From positions 1 through 25,184 of the forward strand of contig PHEM01000004.1 of assembly GCA_002842935.1 (NCBI GenBank): a stretch of 25,184 nucleotides of DNA, in the 5' to 3' direction. Positions within the stretch are counted from its first letter, which is position 1. Each line of letters opens with the position of its first letter. The position numbers were made by a program, and so were the translations under genes. Positions 7,155-12,678 of the stretch are shown piece by piece. The DNA comes from Alphaproteobacteria bacterium HGW-Alphaproteobacteria-13 (lineage in GTDB: Bacteria; Pseudomonadota; Alphaproteobacteria; Sphingomonadales; Sphingomonadaceae). Below the pieces are notes generated by a model, which worked only from the letters and a program-made list of their open reading frames with translations, ran no database searches and was not told the origin of the DNA.

Positions 7155-8090
7155 TCAGAAGTCGTTGCGTTTCCGCACTTCGTCGAATTCGGCCTTGCTC
7201 ATCGGCACCTTGTCCGGGTTCGCCGCGACCCATTGCAGGAAGGCGGCCTTCACGGTGGGCGACCATCTGGTGTCGATGTCGGCCGGGCCGAACTGGCCCT
7301 TGCGGATCGCCTCATGGCCGAAGGTGTCGCGCAGCGCCGTGAATTCGGACTGCGTGACGACGATCTGCGCCAGATGAGCGGGAATGAAGACCACGCCCCC
7401 GAACTTTGCGAGCACGATGTCGCCCGGCAGCACGGTCGCGCGGCCGATGCGGACCGGGCCGTTGATCCGGACCATCTGCATTTCCTTGATGGCCGACGGG
7501 TCCGCCTCGCGAAACAGGCCGTTCAGCCCCTCGATCTTCGACAGCCCCTGAAGATCGCGCACGCTGCCGTCGAAGACGAAGCCGTTGCGCGACTTGGCAT
7601 AGATCGACGTTCCCAGCACGTCACCGATCAGCGTGCCGTCGACGACCTTGCCATAGCTGTCGGCGACATAGACGTCGCCGGGCTGCAATTCCTGGATCGG
7701 CCAGATGTTGGATTTGTCGTCCCAGCCCCTCAGCTGCTTTGCACGGGCCGACAGCGCCGCCTTCATGTCGGGGCGAGCGGGCATATATTGCGCGGTCAGC
7801 GCGCGGCCGACGAACGGCTGTCCTTCGTGGATCGCCTGCCAGTGGGATTCGAACTGGTTGTTATAACCCAGGCCGCGCAGCGTCCCCCACGCTTCCTCCA
7901 GCGAAATGGCGAGCGCGCGGCGCACCAGATCGTCGGACACCTTCGGGCGGCCATCGGCAAAGCGCTCCCCCTGCCATTCGGACGTATAGAATAATATCTG
8001 TTCCCGCGTCATCAGAACCTGCGAAGCGGCCGGGCTTGCCCCCAGCACGCTCGCGGCCAGCAAGGCGCCGGCGAGCAATGGCCTTAACAT
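7155..8090 (-). CDS. Exported RraA-family (class II pyruvate aldolase-fold) protein, copy 2
   Basis: 311 aa with signal peptide MLRPLLAGALLAASVLGASPAASQ. The ATG at 8090 is chosen because AGGAGAGAG lies just upstream at good spacing; further upstream extension would run into the kinase gene. The same motifs as copy 1 are present: PGDVYVADSYG, FDGSVRD with Arg178-Asp179, and PGDIVLAKFGGVVFIP. The shared N-terminal extension (ILFYTSEWQGERF.DGRPKVSDDLVRRA) and C-terminal tail (VPMSKAEFDEVRKRNDF) are not part of classical RraA and define a distinct exported subfamily. The pair is probably a local duplication. It starts 25 nt after the kinase stop, in one operon. Confidence 0.88.
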   Translation of the reverse strand: MLRPLLAGALLAASVLGASPAASQVLMTREQILFYTSEWQGERFADGRPKVSDDLVRRALAISLEEAWGTLRGLGYNNQFESHWQAIHEGQPFVGRALTAQYMPARPDMKAALSARAKQLRGWDDKSNIWPIQELQPGDVYVADSYGKVVDGTLIGDVLGTSIYAKSRNGFVFDGSVRDLQGLSKIEGLNGLFREADPSAIKEMQMVRINGPVRIGRATVLPGDIVLAKFGGVVFIPAHLAQIVVTQSEFTALRDTFGHEAIRKGQFGPADIDTRWSPTVKAAFLQWVAANPDKVPMSKAEFDEVRKRNDF

Positions 8091-8115
8091 CGTCTCTCTC
8101 CTCTCAGCTTTCATG

Positions 8116-9129
8116 CTATCGCCGGACATGGAGTCCCTCCTGCGCGACGAGCGCCTGGATCTCGTCGGCGTCGACGAGATTAAAATCTCCCGGAACGGAA
8201 TGTTTGAGCACCGCGGCGGCCAACGCGAATTCCAGCGCGGCCGCATCGTCCCGACCGCGAACCAGCGCGTGCAGCAGCCCCCCGACGAACGCATCGCCCG
8301 CCCCGATCCGGTCGACGATATGATCGAGTTCGTATGTGCGTGCGGTGAAATCCGCCTCGCGCGTGAACATCCTCGCCGACAGGGCCTGGCGGTCGACGCT
8401 GACATGATCGCGGCATGTGCAGGCGATCCGGTGCAATTTGGGAAAGGCGTCAAAGGCCGCGGCGGCGGCGGCGCGTAGGGTGTCCTGCCTGTCGCCGTCG
8501 AAGCCGCGCTGCAATACCAGCGCGATGTCGCGCGCGTCGGCGAAGGCGATGTACGCGAGCGCAAACAACTCGTGCAGGATCGCGGCGCTGTCGCCGTCCC
8601 ATGCGTCCCACAGCTTCGCCCGGTAATTGCCGTCCATCGACAGGGGAATGCCCAGCCGGTCCGCCGCCCGCGCCGCGCGCAGCGCCTCGCGCGCGCTGTT
8701 CGGGCCAAGCGCCGGCGTGATCCCCGACATATGCAGGAAGCGCGCATCGGCCAACAGCGCGTCCCAGTCGACGACGTCCGGTTGCATCAGGGCAAAGACC
8801 GAATTGGCCCGATCATAAAGGACTTCCGGGGGCCGGAACATCGCGCCGTGCGTCAGATAATAGACGCCCATCCGTCCGTCCGCCCATCCCAGGCCGGACA
8901 CGTCGACGCCGTGGCGGCGCAGCTCGTCACGCGCCGCGCGGCCGATCGCATTGTCGGGCAGGACGCCGGCCATGCGCGCCCTTTCGCCGAGGCGCGCCAG
9001 CGCGACGGCCACATTCGCTTCCGCGCCGCCGAAGCGGGCATCGAGACTCGTCGATTGCAACAGGGTCTCGCGGCCAGGCGCGCTCAGGCGGAGCAGGACC
9101 TCACCGAAACAAACAATCGTGTCTGCCAT
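8116..9129 (-). CDS. kdgK: PfkB-family sugar kinase, 2-keto-3-deoxygluconate kinase type
   Basis: 337 aa, full length for ribokinase-fold kinases. GGAEANVAVALARLG (34-48) is the N-terminal substrate/PfkB signature. GRMGVYYLTHG...YDRANS (85-110) and SMDGNYRAKLW (164-174) are typical of KDG kinases. DRIGAGDAFVGGLLHAL (273-289) holds the anion hole and the catalytic Asp279. The reaction would be ATP-dependent phosphorylation of a 2-keto-3-deoxy sugar acid at C6 (or C5 for a pentonate); no KDPG aldolase is in the window. The ATG at 9129 has GGAAGGGG just upstream; a start 27 nt earlier lacks this. It is the first gene of the leftward operon with the two exported RraA proteins. The exact sugar acid is inferred only loosely. 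Confidence 0.85.
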   Translation of the reverse strand: MADTIVCFGEVLLRLSAPGRETLLQSTSLDARFGGAEANVAVALARLGERARMAGVLPDNAIGRAARDELRRHGVDVSGLGWADGRMGVYYLTHGAMFRPPEVLYDRANSVFALMQPDVVDWDALLADARFLHMSGITPALGPNSAREALRAARAADRLGIPLSMDGNYRAKLWDAWDGDSAAILHELFALAYIAFADARDIALVLQRGFDGDRQDTLRAAAAAAFDAFPKLHRIACTCRDHVSVDRQALSARMFTREADFTARTYELDHIVDRIGAGDAFVGGLLHALVRGRDDAAALEFALAAAVLKHSVPGDFNLVDADEIQALVAQEGLHVRR

Positions 9130-9283
9130 GCGCCCCTTCCGGCCGATGATCGGCAACGGCCCGGTTCAGCGCGCCGCTGCGGCACATGGCCGTCAGCGCG
9201 CCGAAGCGAGCGCCCTCTCCTCAAAAATGAACGACGGCGCGATGTCATGCCGCGCCATCCGGCCTGTCTGGCTCCAAAAAAAT

Positions 9284-9314
9284 CTTGCATACAATATTAA
9301 AACTTGTCAACAAG
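9284..9314 (-). promoter_or_regulatory. Operator region before the kinase operon (site B)
   Basis: TTGCATACAA (9285-9294) is followed 19 bp on by CTTGTCAACAAG (9303-9314), a perfect inverted repeat of the same general form. Read leftward the region contains TTGACA (9310-9305), with a weak CAAGAT 17 nt later as a possible -10. The first site matches the island-wide motif; the second is more divergent. Confidence 0.6.
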
Positions 9315-9361
9315 AATTCCGCGATCGGCAATCTGTGTTTTCCATTATGAAACAATGTCGA

Positions 9362-10150
9362 TCAGGACGCTGCGATCGGCTTCTGAAGCGACAGGCCCGG
9401 GGCAAGCGAGGGCGCGATCGTCCGGTGTATCGTCTCCACGACCGAGACCATTCTTTCGAACGGCATCCGCTCGTGCGGAGCGGTCACGCTGATCGCCGCG
9501 ATCGCTGCACCGCCGCGCCGGATCGCCACGGCGACGCAGGCGATGCCGGCCTCATTCTCCTGCTCCTCCTTGGCAAAGCCGCGCGCGCGGGCAGCGGCCA
9601 GCTCCTCCCAGATCGCGGTCGGGGACCGCCGCGTCAAAGGCGTCCGCGCGGGGATTTCATCGGGAAAGGATACCGCGAAACTTTCGAAATCGGCAAAGGA
9701 CTGGCAGATGATGGCACGTCCCAGCGCAGTGGTCAGCGCAGGGCTGCGACGCCCCGTTTCCGACCAGACGCGAATCGCGCGCTGCGGCTCGACCTTGTCG
9801 ACATAGACGATCTCGTTGCCGGACAGCGTGCCCAGGTGGCAAAGCTCGCTGACCGTGGCGCTCAGCGTTCGCAGCGGCTCGTGCAGCACACCGCGCAGGC
9901 TTCCGTCGCGAAGATAGGAATCGGCCAGCGCCAGCAGGTTCGGTCCCAGCCGATAGGCCGCCGTCGTCTCGTCCTGCTCCACGAAATTGCGGTGACGCAG
10001 CGCGGCGAGCGTCCGGTGAAGCGACGCCTTGTGCAGCCCCAGCTGGCGCGCCAGGCTGGACAAGGACAATCCTTGCGATCCCGCGTCGCCGAGCTGTTGC
10101 AGCGCCATCAGCGCCTTGTCGACGCTTCCAAGAGGTGATCGGTCCGGCAT
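9362..10150 (-). CDS. IclR-family transcriptional regulator
   Basis: 262 aa. The winged helix-turn-helix spans about residues 8-70 (SVDKALMALQQLGD..., LSSLARQLGLHKASLHRTLAALRHRNFVEQ), then the IclR effector domain (about 80-250) with GRRSPALTTALGRAI, ARGFAKEEQENEAGIACVAVAI and a closing helix. IclR proteins often sense sugar acids or aromatic acids and control catabolic operons as activators or repressors. The start at 10150 has AGGAG six nt upstream and the HTH follows directly; the in-frame ATG at 10177 has poor spacing. It lies between exported aldolase 1 and the kinase operon, all leftward. Which of the two regulators in the window does what is not visible. Confidence 0.92.
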   Translation of the reverse strand: MPDRSPLGSVDKALMALQQLGDAGSQGLSLSSLARQLGLHKASLHRTLAALRHRNFVEQDETTAAYRLGPNLLALADSYLRDGSLRGVLHEPLRTLSATVSELCHLGTLSGNEIVYVDKVEPQRAIRVWSETGRRSPALTTALGRAIICQSFADFESFAVSFPDEIPARTPLTRRSPTAIWEELAAARARGFAKEEQENEAGIACVAVAIRRGGAAIAAISVTAPHERMPFERMVSVVETIHRTIAPSLAPGLSLQKPIAAS

Positions 10151-10190
10151 TCGCTGCTCCTGATCCGTTGCGGACATGACTCCGAAGCGG

Positions 10191-10219
10191 CCGCCTCGTT
10201 CCTTGCGGAACGGAGGCGG
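10191..10219 (-). other. Stable hairpin between aldolase 1 and iclR
   Basis: CCGCCTCGTTCC (10191-10202) pairs with GGAACGGAGGCGG (10207-10219) with a single-base bulge and a 4-nt loop. It follows the leftward aldolase gene but has no T-run, so it may protect or attenuate transcripts entering the regulator gene rather than terminate them. Confidence 0.4.
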
Positions 10220-10257
10220 CGCGCGGGGGGAAGGAGGCAATCAAGGATGAACCCGCA

Positions 10258-11259
10258 TCACGGCGCCGTGGGACGCTTGGTAAAGGCCCGTCCCTTGTCG
10301 GCCGCTGGCGTGTCTCCTCCCGTGCAGATCATCGTACCATCCTTGATCTGATTGATCACATCCTGTTCGGAGCAGGAGTTGAGGAAACGGATGCCCGCCG
10401 CCTTGGTCGCGGCGAGGACGCGCGCGCGTGCCGCGACCATCTTCGGATCATGCGCCCTGTCGCTGCCGCGCGCGGTATCCGTGGGGAGGCCCAACAGATA
10501 GAAGCCCTGGTCGCCCGGTCCCCATTCGGCAAAGGTGATGCCGGGAATCCGGGTGATCTCCTCGGCATGGGCGACAGCTTTCGGATTTTCGAGCTTCACG
10601 CCGAGCATAACCTCGCCCTTGGGGCTGAGCGGCCAGGGATCGGCCAGCGCGAGATATTCGTTCGGCGAGACGCCCCAGATTTGCGATGCGAACATCTGGC
10701 TGCCCGCGCCGCGGTGCGAGCTGTTGTAGTCGGCGCCCTTCGCAAAGGGATAGCGCGCGGCCTCGACGAAAATCTTCACCGCCTCCGGCGACTCGGCCTG
10801 GCAGAGCAGGATGCCGTGCACGCCGGCCGCGAGCGTTTGTTGAACCACCCAGGCGTTGGCTTTCATGGCGGCGGGGTCGTCGCCCAGCACCGGCAGCGTG
10901 ACGATGACGGCGGGGGTGCGGTGTCCCGTGCGCGTCTTCCCGGCGTCGACCAACCCCTTCATGAAGGCGCGAAGCGCGGCAAAATCGAACGTGCCATGCT
11001 CCATTTCATAGGTGATATAATCGGCCTTGGTCGCTGCCAGCCGCTTGCCGTCCTCGTAACCGCCGCCGGAAACCTGCGTATAATAAACGGGTTGCCCGGA
11101 ATCGAGCATCTCGATCGCCCGGTTTATGCGATGAGTCGGCGCAGGCGCCGATTGCGCGGAAGCCAGATCCGCAGACATCAGGCAACCCGCACCGAGCACA
11201 ATAACCCCCAGCCGCGTTCCCAGACGCGTCCATGCCGAAACACGCATCTTCATCTTCAT
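10258..11259 (-). CDS. Exported HpcH/HpaI-family aldolase-fold protein, copy 1
   Basis: 333 aa with an N-terminal signal peptide (hydrophobic 17-35, probable cut at ASA-QS), whereas known HpcH/HpaI aldolases are cytoplasmic. The TIM-barrel core shows EMEHG with His88, the metal ligands Glu224 (VKLENP) and Asp250 (WGPGDQGF), and SHRGAGSQ (181-188). Glu and Asp are 26 residues apart, as in E. coli HpaI by my recollection. At the strand where the pyruvate-binding Arg (VVRP) is expected, this protein reads VIVTLP, with Thr121. It may use another substrate or chemistry. GGGAGAGG precedes the start. It shares the divergent operator region 11322-11354 with the propeller gene and is very similar to the copy at 16947-17981. 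Confidence 0.85.
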   Translation of the reverse strand: MKMKMRVSAWTRLGTRLGVIVLGAGCLMSADLASAQSAPAPTHRINRAIEMLDSGQPVYYTQVSGGGYEDGKRLAATKADYITYEMEHGTFDFAALRAFMKGLVDAGKTRTGHRTPAVIVTLPVLGDDPAAMKANAWVVQQTLAAGVHGILLCQAESPEAVKIFVEAARYPFAKGADYNSSHRGAGSQMFASQIWGVSPNEYLALADPWPLSPKGEVMLGVKLENPKAVAHAEEITRIPGITFAEWGPGDQGFYLLGLPTDTARGSDRAHDPKMVAARARVLAATKAAGIRFLNSCSEQDVINQIKDGTMICTGGDTPAADKGRAFTKRPTAP

Positions 11260-11321
11260 ATATCCTCTCCCAAGACATCGTCGCCCTGACGGTTCGATGC
11301 CGACTCGATTGATTGGCCAAT

Positions 11322-11354
11322 ATTGTATGCACTAATATATATCTTGCATACAAT
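11322..11354. promoter_or_regulatory. Symmetrical divergent operator/promoter (site C)
   Basis: ATTGTATGCA (11322-11331) and TGCATACAAT (11345-11354) are exact reverse complements around a 13-nt AT-rich spacer (ctaatatatatct). Each arm is itself a near-palindromic island operator and the cores are 21 bp apart. On either strand TTGTAT, an 18-nt spacer and CATACA can be read, so one symmetrical element could drive both the leftward aldolase 1 gene and the rightward propeller gene. Confidence 0.75.
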
Positions 11355-11401
11355 AGACTTTTATGATCCTTTCGCCGCGACAGGAAAAGGGGGAGGCGGC
11401 C

Positions 11402-12280
11402 GTGAGGAAAAGGGAGTTCATCGCCGGGGCGCTGACGCTGGGACTTGGCGCGATGGTCTCGGCGCAGACGGCGGCGCGGGCGCAGGACAGGTCCGGGGAC
11501 GACATGGCCCGCCGCGATGCGGAACGCCTGGCGCGCGAGACGCGCAGGGCCGATGTTCCGAATCGCATCGTGCGGACCACCGACCTCTTTTCCAGCCCGG
11601 AAGGCTATCCGAACGCGATCGACATCGCACCCGAGGGGCTGTGGATCGCCGAGCAGCGGACGGAAGAAGGCATCGGCATATCCAATGACGCCTATCTCGT
11701 CGACTGGACCGGCAAGGTGCTGCGCAAGGTTCCGACCGCATCGCGCAACACCAGCGGCATGGCCTTTGGCGAGGGCCATCTGTGGATGGGCGCGAACGCG
11801 CCGCCCAACGGCATCTTCCAGACCGACATGCGGGGCCGCACGGTCCGTCATCGCCAGATTCCGCTCGGTCCGCCGACGAACGGCGGGGGATGCCACGGCG
11901 TCATGTATCACGAGGGCAAGCTCTATCTCGCGGCGCTGCGCCTGCGCGGCATTCTGCGCGTGGATGTGCGCAGCTGGCAACCGGAGTTGCTGATCGCCTG
12001 CGCCTTCCCGCGAATGCACGATCTGGCGTGGGACAATGGCACCATATGGATGATCGTCGGCGATTCGAACACCGACGACAGCGCCCCGGCGCTCGCACGC
12101 TATGACGCCGCCACGGGCCGATTGCTCGAGACGGCCACCTTCGCGCCCGGCAGCGCCGATCCCCATGGGCTGACCATAAGGAATGGCGTGTTCTATGGTT
12201 GCGATGCCGGAATCCATCCCGGCTGGCCGCACCGGCACAGCCGGTCCAGCGGCGCCATTTTCCGCATCGACTTCATCTGA
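11402..12280 (+). CDS. Exported SMP-30/gluconolactonase-like beta-propeller protein
   Basis: 292 aa from the GTG at 11402, which has GGGGGAGG just upstream; an ATG 39 nt earlier would lie at the expected transcription start. The leader RKREFIAGALTLGLGAMVSAQTAARAQ resembles a Tat signal (KR-x-F-I variant) or a Sec signal. Repeated propeller blades are visible: NAIDIAPEGLWIAEQ, SGMAFGEGHLWMGAN, HGVMYHEGKLYLAAL, HDLAWDNGTIWMIVGDSN, PHGLTIRNGVFYGCDAG. Family members hydrolyse sugar lactones or bind ligands; a periplasmic lactonase is plausible, but the metal ligands cannot be assigned with certainty. It shares the operator with aldolase 1. Confidence 0.75.
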   Translation: MRKREFIAGALTLGLGAMVSAQTAARAQDRSGDDMARRDAERLARETRRADVPNRIVRTTDLFSSPEGYPNAIDIAPEGLWIAEQRTEEGIGISNDAYLVDWTGKVLRKVPTASRNTSGMAFGEGHLWMGANAPPNGIFQTDMRGRTVRHRQIPLGPPTNGGGCHGVMYHEGKLYLAALRLRGILRVDVRSWQPELLIACAFPRMHDLAWDNGTIWMIVGDSNTDDSAPALARYDAATGRLLETATFAPGSADPHGLTIRNGVFYGCDAGIHPGWPHRHSRSSGAIFRIDFI

Positions 12281-12324
12281 CCGCTCTCCTTTTTCCATAG
12301 GTCGCATGGCGGCGGCGGTGGTTC

Positions 12325-12348
12325 TTTCGTACGTTTTACAATACGAAA
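12325..12348. promoter_or_regulatory. Inverted repeat upstream of the receptor operators
   Basis: TTTCGTA (12325-12331) and TACGAAA (12342-12348) are perfect 7-bp arms 10 nt apart; CGTTT (12332-12336) and AAACG (12346-12350) overlap them. The sequence differs from the island operator and could be a site for another regulator, such as the IclR protein. The binding protein is unknown. Confidence 0.35.
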
Positions 12349-12396
12349 CGATAATTGCCCATTGCGAAATATTTTTCTCCACGCAACAAAAAGATG

Positions 12397-12427
12397 TTGT
12401 ATGCAATCTAATATATATGCATACAAT
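12397..12427 (+). promoter_or_regulatory. Tandem operators/promoter before the TonB receptor (site D)
   Basis: TTGTATGCAA (12397-12406) and ATGCATACAAT (12417-12427) have GTATGC/GCATAC cores exactly 20 bp apart, with an AT-rich spacer. TTGTAT (12397-12402), a 17-nt spacer and CATACA (12420-12425) give a core promoter under both copies, in the same layout as at 4101-4129. Confidence 0.75.
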
Positions 12428-12505
12428 AGCCCGCGGCTGGCCATGATAGACGAATGCCGCCTGACTGAGCGGCGCATGCCCTCAGGGGGAAAGGAGGGTG
12501 TCGAA

Positions 12506-12580
12506 GTGACGAATCGCGACCTCGCAGAACGCAGCGCACGTTCCGTCCGCGATCAGCGGCGCGTGCCCCGCGACGGATAA
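12506..12580 (+). CDS. Possible short arginine-rich leader peptide
   Basis: GTG start preceded at 8 nt by a very strong Shine-Dalgarno (AAAGGAGGG, 12489-12497), 24 codons, TAA stop. The peptide has seven arginines (ending RVPRDG). It lies in the receptor leader, 98 nt before the receptor start. It could be a translated leader or simply chance; no family is recognisable at this size. Confidence 0.3.
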   Translation: MTNRDLAERSARSVRDQRRVPRDG

Positions 12581-12678
12581 CGGAAGAAGGCAGGGCAACC
12601 GCCACAGAGCAGTCGATTAACAGGGCCGGACCGCATCGCGCTCTCCGGCGACCACTCAAAAATATGTGGAGGAAGAGG

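Larger units (their letters stand above)
12281..12678 (+). other. Long leader/intergenic region before the TonB-dependent receptor
   Basis: 398 nt hold, in order: an inverted repeat TTTCGTA/TACGAAA (12325-12348), the tandem island operators (12397-12426), a possible 24-codon leader ORF (12506-12580) and the receptor's Shine-Dalgarno GGAGGAAG (12668-12675). If transcription starts near 12432 the leader RNA is about 240 nt. I recognise no riboswitch or terminator in it. Confidence 0.5.

Noticed and set aside
9165..9203. Direct repeat TCAGCGCGCCG at 9166 and 9193
   Set aside because: Short, GC-rich and not associated with any promoter or repeat family; likely chance.
11363..11401. Upstream ATG start for the SMP-30-like gene
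   Set aside because: It would lie at or before the likely transcription start under the operator; the GTG at 11402 has a strong Shine-Dalgarno and opens directly into the signal peptide.
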